64,000 nucleotides of DNA from Christensenellaceae bacterium (GTDB lineage: Bacteria; Bacillota; Clostridia; Christensenellales; CAG-138): the NCBI GenBank assembly GCA_031261085.1, contig JAISKB010000006.1:33049-97048 (forward strand), in the 5' to 3' direction. Made by a program: the position numbers and the translations under genes. Position 1 is the stretch's first letter; each line of letters opens with the position of its first letter. Shown here piece after piece: positions 8,003 through 15,900 of this stretch. Under the pieces are notes generated by a model. It saw nothing but the letters and a program-made list of their open reading frames with translations. It did not search any database and was not told where the DNA came from.

Positions 8003-8371
8003 TTATTCGTAACTGCCGATGGAGTATTCCACGACCGGGTTCCCGTTTACGATATGCTCGGATACGATGCGCGCCACCTGCTCGGGCTTTACTTTGCAAT
8101 AGGTCACCTTTTCTGCGCCCGGCGTAAACACCTCTACGATGGGCTCCAGCCGGCAAAGGCCGATGCAGCCGGTTTGCGAAACCGTTACGTTGTTCAGGCT
8201 GCGCTTATTAATCTCCTCCACAAACGCGGTCATGACCGGGCGCGCGCCCGCCGCGATACCGCAGGTAGCCAAACCTACCACCACCCGCACGTTATCCTCG
8301 TTGTTTTTGCGCAAATTCAGCTCGTTGAGCGTCTTTTGGCGGATTGCGTCCAATTCTTGCAGGGTTTTCAT
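8003..8371 (-). CDS. HndB-like thioredoxin-fold [2Fe-2S] protein
   Basis: A 122-residue protein of the (2Fe-2S) ferredoxin-domain family that accompanies NuoF-type subunits (HndB of NADP-reducing hydrogenases). Visible cysteines are in GLATCGIAAGARP, TGCIGLC and VTYCKVKPEQ, spread as expected for a thioredoxin-like cluster domain. It probably passes electrons between the flavoprotein and other iron-sulfur subunits. The ATG lies four bases inside the end of the upstream ATPase gene (ATGA overlap). GGAGG inside that gene serves as its ribosome-binding site. Confidence 0.85.
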   Translation of the reverse strand: MKTLQELDAIRQKTLNELNLRKNNEDNVRVVVGLATCGIAAGARPVMTAFVEEINKRSLNNVTVSQTGCIGLCRLEPIVEVFTPGAEKVTYCKVKPEQVARIVSEHIVNGNPVVEYSIGSYE

Positions 8372-8922
8372 TGTTCAATACCTCCATATAATTCTGATTC
8401 GTTATTTTTAAGGAAATCCTGGAGAAACGCGATTACTTCGGGCGAATCGAGCGGCACCTCGCCCAGCAGCTGTTGCACCTGCCCGGTATCCAGCTCGTAT
8501 TCCTGCGCGTTTACGCTATGCCGGTAGCAAAAGCGTATAGCGGGGTTACCGCCTATGAGTATGAGCATGGTATCCGCAATATCTCCCAGCGGCGGCCTAT
8601 CGATATGGCTGTGCCGATAGCTGCCGGTAAGCGTGGTGCCCTTGCCCTGCTCACTGTTAAGGTTAAAGCTGCCGTCGCAGTGCTCGCAGCCCGCCGCAAA
8701 CAGCGGCACGCCCAAGCCTACCCGGCGCGTGGTGCGGGATGTTACAAAGGGGTTTTGCACGGTATGCGCCACCTCGGGCGTCATGCCGCAGCCGTTATCC
8801 TCAATCGTAACAGAAAGCGTATCTTTCAAAGTGTCTTCTGATATATATACGCCAATGCGCGTCGCTTCGGCGCGTATGGAGTTTTGCACAAGGTCGAGAA
8901 TATGCAGCGATATCTCTTTCAT
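8368..8922 (-). CDS. HATPase-domain protein, first copy in the hydrogenase-sensor operon
   Basis: A 184-residue GHKL ATP-binding protein. The N box is LDLVQNSIRAEATRI, the G1 box DNGCGM, and the G2-like stretch GLGVPLFAAGCEHCDGSFNL. There is no histidine-phosphotransfer domain, so it is not a complete sensor kinase. Such stand-alone modules act as serine kinases/anti-sigma factors or as parts of split kinases. About 75 residues at the C-terminus are not part of the ATPase fold. It sits between the PHP gene and the HndB-like gene. The target is unknown. Confidence 0.8.
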   Translation of the reverse strand: MKEISLHILDLVQNSIRAEATRIGVYISEDTLKDTLSVTIEDNGCGMTPEVAHTVQNPFVTSRTTRRVGLGVPLFAAGCEHCDGSFNLNSEQGKGTTLTGSYRHSHIDRPPLGDIADTMLILIGGNPAIRFCYRHSVNAQEYELDTGQVQQLLGEVPLDSPEVIAFLQDFLKNNESELYGGIEQ

Positions 8923-8949
8923 ATTCCCTTCTCCCTTTCCATTCTCACT

Positions 8950-9654
8950 TTATTGGCTTTGCGCCTGCCCCAGCTTAAGCGCCTGTATGATGCCCTGCGG
9001 CGTCACTTCCTCTACAAGCAGCTCATAGCCTTGCTCCAAAATATCGCACAGCTGGTGCGCATCGCTGGAGGTGATGCACAGCCTGCCCAGCGCGCTGTGC
9101 GGCTGCATGCCGTAAATCTCCACCGTGGGCAGGGACGGTTCCTCGGGCATAAAGCCCAATATCGGCAGCAGGCTGTTGGCGCCCTTGTTGATGTGCGCCG
9201 GTACCATCACCCCGCCCAGGCTTTGGGCGAGCGCCGCAATTTCGGTGAGCGTAAGCTCGCACGCCGTCAGCAGCAGGCGCTCGGTTTGCCCCACCCGGTT
9301 ATCGTCCTCATCCACCAATATCTGCTCGCCAAACAGCGCGGCCTTGTTTTGTATAAAAGGCTGGCTGTCCTCCACCCGCGCCTGCATTTGGAGCGCCTGC
9401 GCCAGCGTGGGGAAGTAGCAGAGCAGGTGTATATCCTCCCGGCTGGTAACCTCCATGCCGGGCACCACGCACACGCCATATTCCGCCCCGGCCTTTAGGG
9501 CCGCCCGCAGGTTGCCAACGCTGTTATGATCGCAGATGGCCACCGCATCCAGCCCCTTTACCTTTGCCATCCCCACTATGTTCCAGGGCGTCATGTCGTT
9601 ATCGGCGCAGGGTGAAAGGCAGGAATGTATGTGCAGGTCGACCGCGATGCGCAT
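8950..9654 (-). CDS. PHP-domain phosphoesterase-like protein
   Basis: A 234-residue PHP-domain protein. The metal-binding motifs are intact: DLHIHSCLSPC at the N-terminus (HxH), CDHNSVGN near residue 41, PGMEVTSRED near residue 65, PAHINKG near residue 155, and TSSDAH near residue 192. PHP proteins are metal-dependent phosphoesterases, including nucleoside or nucleic-acid 5'-phosphate hydrolases. The substrate of this one is not evident. Its start codon overlaps the stop of the upstream DRTGG gene (TAATG). The fixed position next to DRTGG and sensory hydrogenase genes suggests a role in signal processing. Confidence 0.85.
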   Translation of the reverse strand: MRIAVDLHIHSCLSPCADNDMTPWNIVGMAKVKGLDAVAICDHNSVGNLRAALKAGAEYGVCVVPGMEVTSREDIHLLCYFPTLAQALQMQARVEDSQPFIQNKAALFGEQILVDEDDNRVGQTERLLLTACELTLTEIAALAQSLGGVMVPAHINKGANSLLPILGFMPEEPSLPTVEIYGMQPHSALGRLCITSSDAHQLCDILEQGYELLVEEVTPQGIIQALKLGQAQSQ

Positions 9655-9989
9655 TACCTTATGCCCAGCGCATACAGCCTGCCGGCCAGCGTATACCCCG
9701 CAAGCGGGCTGCTGAGCACCGGTATGCCCTCCTCGGCCGCCTTTGCGAGCGTGGGTTCATCGGCGGCACTGCCATCCGAAAGTATGACGCAGGCGAACTC
9801 GTGCAGGCTGGCCACGGCGATTACATTGAGGTGCGTTTGCACCGTGATCCAGGCCATGCCGTTGTCGCCATTGGCCATCACATAACTGAGCAAATCGCAT
9901 ACGCAGCCGCCCTTTACCGCGCGCTCCAAATCGGTGCCCGGCGTGAGCAGCGTAAGCTCCAGCGGTTCTATCAACTGCGCAACCGTCAT
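9654..9989 (-). CDS. DRTGG-domain protein, first copy
   Basis: A 111-residue protein that matches the stand-alone DRTGG domain family (LTPGTDLERAVKGGCVCDLL, VIAVASLHEFACVILSDG, PVLSSPLAGYTLAGRLYALG). DRTGG domains accompany phosphotransacetylase-like proteins and CBS-domain regulators and probably bind a ligand, but none is established. GGAGGTCGCGATACT precedes the ATG. It is translationally coupled to the downstream PHP gene. Confidence 0.72.
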   Translation of the reverse strand: MTVAQLIEPLELTLLTPGTDLERAVKGGCVCDLLSYVMANGDNGMAWITVQTHLNVIAVASLHEFACVILSDGSAADEPTLAKAAEEGIPVLSSPLAGYTLAGRLYALGIR

Positions 9990-10020
9990 AGTATCGCGAC
10001 CTCCATCTTGCTGTTAACGC

Positions 10021-11310
10021 TTAGTATAAATTGGTCAAATCCACCATCTGACGCGCCAAAGCCTCGACCTTTTCTTTGAGCTTAAACACGCAGTCGAGCT
10101 CGGTGGCATAGCCCTTTACGATATCCTCGGCCAAGGATCGGCAGGTCGGGCTCCCGCAGGAACCGCAATCCAGCCCCTTAAACGTTTTGGTAAGCCCCTC
10201 GATTTTATCCATCATGGTGATGGCGTCGGAAATATTATCGCTGAGCGTGATGCTGGGCCGCGGGCCCCAGGGCTGCATCATAAGCACCTCATCCGGCGGC
10301 AGCTCAAGCTCCGCAGCCGCTTGCGCGTCGCCCACCTGCATACGCTCTATGAGCTTGCGCAAGGAGTTGCGCGCCACAAACGGGTTTTCAAACACCAGCG
10401 CGCCGCCCACGCAGCCCCCGGTGCAAGCCGAACCCTCGAAAAACTCCAGATCATCCAGTCGCCCGTTTTCGATTTCTTCGAGCACATGAATCACATTGTG
10501 GATGCCATCCACCGACAGCAGGTTGTTGCGGCGGAGCGCCGCGCACTCGCCGCCATAATTTGCCCAGTTTACCCCCTGCCAGCTCGCGTGCGGCTTTTGC
10601 CGGATAAATTCCGGCACCTCGTGCTTAAGGTTGGAGGAAAGCAGGCCGTAGATATCTTGTATGGAGATGGCGCCATCCACATAGGTGCTCCTGCCCGAAT
10701 GGATGCTGGCCATTTTGGCCGGGCAGGGCGTGATAAAGAACGCGCCAATCTCTTCGATAGGTACGCCATGCGCCTTGGAATACTCCTTTTTGGCCAGCAT
10801 GGCGGCCACCTCTTTGGGGGAGAGCACATTGGCCACATTGGGCAGCAGCTCGGGGAAGCGAATTTGTATGAGCGCCACCACCGCCGGGCAGGCGGAGGAT
10901 ATCAGCGGGCGAACCGTGGTGGTTTTAAGCAGGTCACGCATCGTGGCCGACACGATATCCGCCGCGCGCGCCACCTCGAAAACATCGTTGAAGCCTATGC
11001 GCAGCAGCGCGCTCATCACGTTATCCACGCTGGGCACATTGCGAAACTGGCCATACAGCGTGGGGGCAGGCAACGCAATGCGGTGCTCAAAGCGGAAGAT
11101 GGAGTTGATGGAATCGGTTTGCGCCACCTTGGCATGGTGCGGGCATATCTGCACGCACACCCCGCAATCGATGCACAGCTCATACAAAATGCTGGCCTTG
11201 CCATTGCGCACGCGGATACACTCCATCGGGCAGCGCTTTAGGCAGGTCGTACAGCCAACGCATTTGTCCTTTTCCAGTTTAACGCTGTGATACAGCTGTT
11301 TGATGGGCAT
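10021..11310 (-). CDS. Sensory-type [FeFe]-hydrogenase-like protein (HydS-like)
   Basis: A 429-residue protein. Residues 10-60 bind two [4Fe-4S] clusters (C17, C20, C23, C27 and C46, C49, C52, C56). The hydrogenase large-subunit domain follows, with all four H-cluster cysteines: ISSACPAVV (C141), TPCPAK (C196) and EGSACTGGCVGG (C296, C300). Near residue 385, GLDCGSCGSPTCRSLAEDI forms a further iron-sulfur motif. The alanine before C141 replaces the proton-relay cysteine of catalytic enzymes, and the methionine normally two residues before the L3 cysteine is serine. Both changes fit low-turnover sensory (group C) proteins. The surrounding HATPase, DRTGG and PHP genes fit a sensor role, reading H2 or the ferredoxin redox state. 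Confidence 0.88.
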   Translation of the reverse strand: MPIKQLYHSVKLEKDKCVGCTTCLKRCPMECIRVRNGKASILYELCIDCGVCVQICPHHAKVAQTDSINSIFRFEHRIALPAPTLYGQFRNVPSVDNVMSALLRIGFNDVFEVARAADIVSATMRDLLKTTTVRPLISSACPAVVALIQIRFPELLPNVANVLSPKEVAAMLAKKEYSKAHGVPIEEIGAFFITPCPAKMASIHSGRSTYVDGAISIQDIYGLLSSNLKHEVPEFIRQKPHASWQGVNWANYGGECAALRRNNLLSVDGIHNVIHVLEEIENGRLDDLEFFEGSACTGGCVGGALVFENPFVARNSLRKLIERMQVGDAQAAAELELPPDEVLMMQPWGPRPSITLSDNISDAITMMDKIEGLTKTFKGLDCGSCGSPTCRSLAEDIVKGYATELDCVFKLKEKVEALARQMVDLTNLY

Positions 11311-11335
11311 TGCACACCCTCGCCTCTATGCTATT

Positions 11336-11794
11336 TTACTGTTCTTGCGGCTGCTCCTGCAACAGGTTAAAGTCCATATTCACAGTGGTACCTGCGCCAA
11401 CCGCGGAGGATATTTCAAACGCATCGGAACATCGCCTCATGTTGGGGAGCCCCATGCCCGCGCCAAAGCCCAGCATACGCACCTCTTCGGAGGCGGTGGA
11501 ATACCCTTCCTGCATGGCGCGGTCTACATCGGCTATGCCGGGGCCTACATCCTGTATGAGCAGGTGGATACGGTCGGGGTAGATGGTGAGCGCCATGCTG
11601 CCGCCCCAGGAGTGGATTGCAAGGTTTATTTCCGCCTCGTAAGAGGCGATGGCGACCCGCCGCACCACGCCGGAATGAACGCCCAGCTTTTTAAGCACAT
11701 TTTTATAGTACGAGGATATTTGGCCCGCGGCGGCAAAATTGCTGCGTTCCACCGTTCGCACTTCTTGGAAGGTTTGGTTTTCGCCGCTAGTCAT
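11336..11794 (-). CDS. RsbW-like ATP-binding (anti-sigma/serine kinase) protein, second HATPase copy
   Basis: A 152-residue HATPase of the SpoIIAB/RsbW class. Key features are VAIASYEAEINLAIHS (N box), IQDVGPGIADVDRAMQEGYS (G1 box) and MLGFGAGMGLPNMRRCSD (G2 box and lid). RsbW-type proteins phosphorylate an anti-anti-sigma partner or bind a sigma factor, but no such partner is encoded beside it. The start overlaps the upstream DRTGG gene by eight bases. Paired ATPase and DRTGG genes occur on both sides of the hydrogenase-like gene. Confidence 0.85.
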   Translation of the reverse strand: MTSGENQTFQEVRTVERSNFAAAGQISSYYKNVLKKLGVHSGVVRRVAIASYEAEINLAIHSWGGSMALTIYPDRIHLLIQDVGPGIADVDRAMQEGYSTASEEVRMLGFGAGMGLPNMRRCSDAFEISSAVGAGTTVNMDFNLLQEQPQEQ

Positions 11795-12143
11795 GAATGC
11801 GCCTAAGCCCCTTCAAACCGTTTGAGTAAAGTTCGCCGCACACCACATACATCGTGCGCTCGGTACGCATCAGCGTAATCCCATTTTGCGAAGCGATTTC
11901 AATCATTTCGGGCGTGGGCATTTTGCCCCGCGCAAAGATGACCGCCTTCAAATCGAGCATCTGCGCGGTAAGCACGGTATGCACCGTGCATAACCCGGTA
12001 ATCAGAACCCGGTTTTGATCGGTGGAAACGAGCACATCGCTCATCATATCGCTGGCCGCCGCAATGGGGATATCTCTTTCCATGTCTCCATCGTTGCAGA
12101 TCACTTCCGCTTCAAGGAGCTGCGCCATCTGCGCGAGTTTCAT
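11787..12143 (-). CDS. DRTGG-domain protein, second copy
   Basis: A 118-residue protein (MKLAQMAQLLEAEVICNDGD, VLVSTDQNRVLITG, LDLKAVIFARGKMPTPEMIE, NGITLMRTERTMYVVCGELY). It resembles stand-alone DRTGG proteins of clostridial hydrogenase operons and is a distant paralogue of the protein at 9654-9989. It may be a ligand-binding or phospho-acceptor module for the adjacent ATPase, which is inference from the conserved pairing. It starts 16 bases after the NuoE-like gene. Confidence 0.75.
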   Translation of the reverse strand: MKLAQMAQLLEAEVICNDGDMERDIPIAAASDMMSDVLVSTDQNRVLITGLCTVHTVLTAQMLDLKAVIFARGKMPTPEMIEIASQNGITLMRTERTMYVVCGELYSNGLKGLRRIHD

Positions 12144-12158
12144 ATATGTTACCTCGCG

Positions 12159-12647
12159 CTACGCTTGCTTGCGGAAATTCTCGATGATACCCGGGATATC
12201 CGAGGGCGCGAGGCGACCGAATACCTCACCGTTGACCATCATGGCAGGCGCCAAGCCGCAGCAGCCTATGCAGCGGGTCGCATCCAGCGTGAACAGGCCG
12301 TCCTTGGTGGTTTTGCCGACTTCCACGCCATCGAGCTGCTTTTGCAGCTCATCGAGCACCAGCTGGGAGCCCTTAACATAGCAGGCGGTGCCCAGGCATA
12401 GGCCCACGGCATACTTGCCCTTGGGTTCGAGTGTAAATAGGGAATAGAACGTGGCTATACCATAAATCTCCGCAATGGATACCTCCATCGCCGCGGCAAG
12501 GTAGTTGGTCACTTCTTCATCTACGCAGCCGATAATCTCTTGTGCCTGCTGCATAACGGGCAACAAACCGCCAGGCTGGCCCTTCCATTTAAGGATGACT
12601 TCATCGAGCTTTTTATAGCCCTCTGCGCGCGCTGTTCCAGTCGCCAT
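12159..12647 (-). CDS. nuoE: NuoE/HydC-like [2Fe-2S] subunit
   Basis: A 162-residue thioredoxin-like [2Fe-2S] subunit (24-kDa NuoE family). The cluster ligands are in CLGTACYVKG and TRCIGCCGLAP. The N-terminal helical part (GLLPVMQQAQEIIGCVDEEV) and AEIYGIATFYSLF are typical. It partners NuoF-like subunits in NADH dehydrogenases and bifurcating hydrogenases. The ATG at 12647 is preferred over a GTG ten codons upstream because AGGAGG lies between them, 12 bases before the ATG. It is the first gene of the nine-gene operon ending at 6179. A Rex-like operator lies about 90 bases upstream. Confidence 0.92.
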   Translation of the reverse strand: MATGTARAEGYKKLDEVILKWKGQPGGLLPVMQQAQEIIGCVDEEVTNYLAAAMEVSIAEIYGIATFYSLFTLEPKGKYAVGLCLGTACYVKGSQLVLDELQKQLDGVEVGKTTKDGLFTLDATRCIGCCGLAPAMMVNGEVFGRLAPSDIPGIIENFRKQA

Positions 12648-12737
12648 ATGAGTATATTTCCTCCTGTTGTTTTTCACTAGAGTTTTTATGATTGAGATCG
12701 GTATAAAACGCTATGGTACCTCGATTGCATATGTACC

Positions 12738-12755
12738 TTGTTAAGTTTATCACAG
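12738..12755. promoter_or_regulatory. Rex-like redox operator upstream of the hydrogenase-sensor operon
   Basis: TTGTTAAGTTTATCACAG is an imperfect inverted repeat with the half-site spacing of Rex boxes (TTGTKA-N6-TMACAA). Rex is the NADH/NAD+ sensor repressor that controls hydrogenase and fermentation genes in many Clostridia. The site lies 91 bases from the nuoE start, in the promoter region of this operon. Confidence 0.55.
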
Positions 12756-12873
12756 GACTAGAAAAAATGAAAGTGTAAAGTGCGTTTTTTGAGAGGTATA
12801 TAAAGTAAACTTATATATATCCGCAGGGTGGGTCTTTTTTTGTTAGAGTGGGAGGTTTGCCCTCTTTGAGATG

Positions 12874-12898
12874 AAAAAAGGGAGAAGGAACCCTTCCC
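12874..12898 (-). terminator. Probable terminator of the cyclic-glucan-synthase-like gene
   Basis: On the minus strand, GGGAAGG-GTT-CCT-TC-TCCC forms a bulged hairpin followed by TTTTTT, about 35 bases after the stop codon at 12932. Confidence 0.5.
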
Positions 12899-12931
12899 GG
12901 CGGCAAGGTAGGGTTCGGGGCGCGGAAACGC

Positions 12932-15900
12932 TCAAAATATAACCTCCACCTCGTGCTCGCCGCCGTCATCCACGAGCTCAAGCCGCCGCGGGCCGGGCGC
13001 ATCGCCCTTTTTAAAATGCAGTGCGTATACCGTGCCGCCAAAGCGATACCGCACTGTGTAGCTTTCGAATATGGTGCAGGGCGCAAATTCCAGCGCGCTG
13101 CCCCGCCGCCGAACGCCCAATATATGCTCGAGCGCAATGGTGTACAGCCACCCGGCGGCGCCGGTATACCAGCTCCACCCGCCGCGCCCGCCGTTGGGCG
13201 GCGCGTATACATCCCCGGCCACAGCATAGGGCTCGGTCTTGTAGCGCAGGGCATCGGCATAGGTGCGGGCGTGCTCGATGGGGTTGAGCAAGTCGAACAG
13301 CCGCTGCGCCTGCCCGGGCCGGTTCAGCGCACACTCGGCCAACACAGCCCACGCCGCGCCATGCGTGTACTGCCCGCCGTTTTCCCGCACGCCGGGCAGA
13401 TAGGCCGTGATATACCCCACCGCGTTTCCCTGTTCCTCAGGGTCGGTAAACGGCGGCGTAAGCAGGCGCAATATGCCGCTCTGCTCATCGACCAGCATCC
13501 GGTGCAGCGAATCCATCGCCTCGGCGCCATGTGCCGCGCCGCAGATGGCAGCCCAGGCCTGGCTCAGGCAATCGATGCTGCAGGCGTCGTTTTGCTGCGC
13601 GCCCAGCGGCTTGCCATCGGCAAAATAGGCGCGCCTATACCACGCGCCATCCCAGCCCGCCTCCTCGAGCGCCGTCTCCAGCGCCTGTATCGCCAGCTCG
13701 CAGCGCTGGGTGAAGGCCGCATCCGCCTGCCGCCGCGCCAGCGGAATAAACCGCCGCAATACATCCAGCAAAAACCAACCCAGCCACACGCTCTCGCCGC
13801 CTTCGCCGCCCACCAGATCCATACCGTCGTTCCAATCGCCGCCCTCCATAAGCGGCAGACCATGGCTCCCAAAGCGCAACGCGCTTAAAATGGCGCGGCA
13901 GCAATGCTGATACAGCGTTTCGCTCCGCCCGCTGGGCTGCATGTGCGCATAAAGGTCCCGCGCGCCCTCGGGTATGGGCGCCGCCTCCAAATAAGGCGCC
14001 CGCTCGTTGAGCAAATCCCAATCCTGCGTGGCTTCCAGATATTGCGCAAGCACATACGGCAAAAACAGCCTGTCATCCGCAATATAGGTGCGCACGCCGC
14101 GATAGGGCGCGTGCCACCAGTGCAGCACATCCCCCGCTTCAAATTGCCGCGCGGCGCAGGTCAGCAGGTGCGCACGCACCCGCGCGGGGTCGGTATGCAG
14201 CAGGGCCAGCATATCCTGCAATTGGTCGCGGAAGCCTATCGCCCCGCCGCTTTGATAGTATCCGCCCCGCGCAAACAACCGGCTCGCGTATACCTGATAG
14301 AGCAAGCGCCCATTGAGCAGCAGGTTCATGGCCTCGTTGGGCGTTTGCACCCGTATGCCATCTAACCGCTCCCGCCACAGCTCCCGCACCCGCGCAAGCT
14401 CCCGCTCCGCTTCGGCGGGGGTGGTTTGCGCCGCGCGCAGGGCTTCGTCACGGGTGCCCTGCCCCAGTAGGAACAGCACCTGCCGCAGGCCGCCCGCGGG
14501 CACCGTCACCTCGCACCGCAGCGCCGAAAGCTCCCCCCGGCCCCCGCAATCCATATCCTCCATATTCCAGCCCGCATGCAGCAGGGCCGTCCTATCCAAG
14601 CAGGCCTCGGCAGCCTCGCCGCAAGCGGCGATATAAGCGGGCTCTTCCCCCGCGTGGCGCAGATTTTGCGCGAATACCACATTATCCTGCCGGCGCACAT
14701 ACAGGCTTTCGGGGCGGGGTTGATCGCCCAGCGCCCACTCCACCGCGTAGAGCGTGCGCACGCGCCGCGCGGCGGGAGCCGGGTTGTGCAGCGTGAGTAA
14801 CGAATACTTGCGGGCGTCCTGTGTATGTACAAACTGCGTAAGCTCCAGCCGCAGCCCCGCCGCCGCTGTGCGGTAGGAGGTATAGCCATAGCCGTGCCGC
14901 ACGCGCGCGGTATCGCCGCACAACCTGCCGGGCAGCGGTGAAAACACCGCGCCGTCCTCGGCATCGCACAGCAGCAGGAACTCCCCCTTTTGATCCGTGA
15001 CCGGCTCGTTATACCAAGGCGTCAGCCTGCCTTCCCGGCTGTTGCCGCCCCAGGTATAGCCGCCGCCGCTTTCGCTCACCAGCGTGCCAAAGCCTTCGTT
15101 CGCCAATATATTGCACCAGGGCAGCGGCGTGGTTTGCCCCTTTGCCAGCGCAATCACATATTCGCCCGTTTCGTCGAACCCGCCCAGCCCGTTGTAAAAT
15201 GCCAGGGGCGGCGCCTCCTCCCACGCCGCCGCTTCCCGCGAAAGCGGGGGAACGCAGGCGTTGGTTTCGCTTTGCGGATACAATCGGGGCGCAAACTGCT
15301 TGTCGAGGCTCACGTCGGCATCCACCTCCATCATGGCCATGGATAGCAGCAGCGCGCGGTCCTCCGGCGCCAGCGCATACCCGTGCAGCAGGTGTACCCC
15401 CGCCCGCCGCCCGGCCAGCTCGCCGAGCCGTGCGCGCAGGTCGCCGCGGTACTCGTTTGGATATTCCCCCAGCAGTATCAGGTCCGCCGCGCAGCCCCGC
15501 GCGGCCATATAGGCTATCAGCTCCACCAGTGAGCGCGCCATGCGCAGCTGCGTTAATTGCGTGACCCGCATCAGCAAAATCGGCGCATCCCCCGAAACGC
15601 CCAGCCGCCACAAGCCCTGTATGCCCTGCGTTTGCCCGCTTTGCGGCAGCGGTTTGCAGGGCAGCTGCAGCAGCAATCGCGCCGCGATGCGTTCAAACAG
15701 CTCGGCCTTGCCCTGCGACAGCCCGGCAAAGCGGAGTGCGCTTTGGGCGTGCGCCCAAGCCAAATCGGCGCAATCCCCCAGCGAGGCGCAAACCTCCTCG
15801 GCGTCAGAAAGCGCCTTTGTGCGGCTTTCGGCATAGCCCATCACAAACCACAGCGTGGCGCTTTGCCCTGCGGGTATGCGCACCCCGGCCCGCGCGGCAA

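Noticed and set aside
8054..11806. Plus-strand ORFs of 150-400 codons opposite the hydrogenase-sensor operon
   Set aside because: Antisense shadows of high-G+C genes. They contain no recognisable domains and lack start-site signals.
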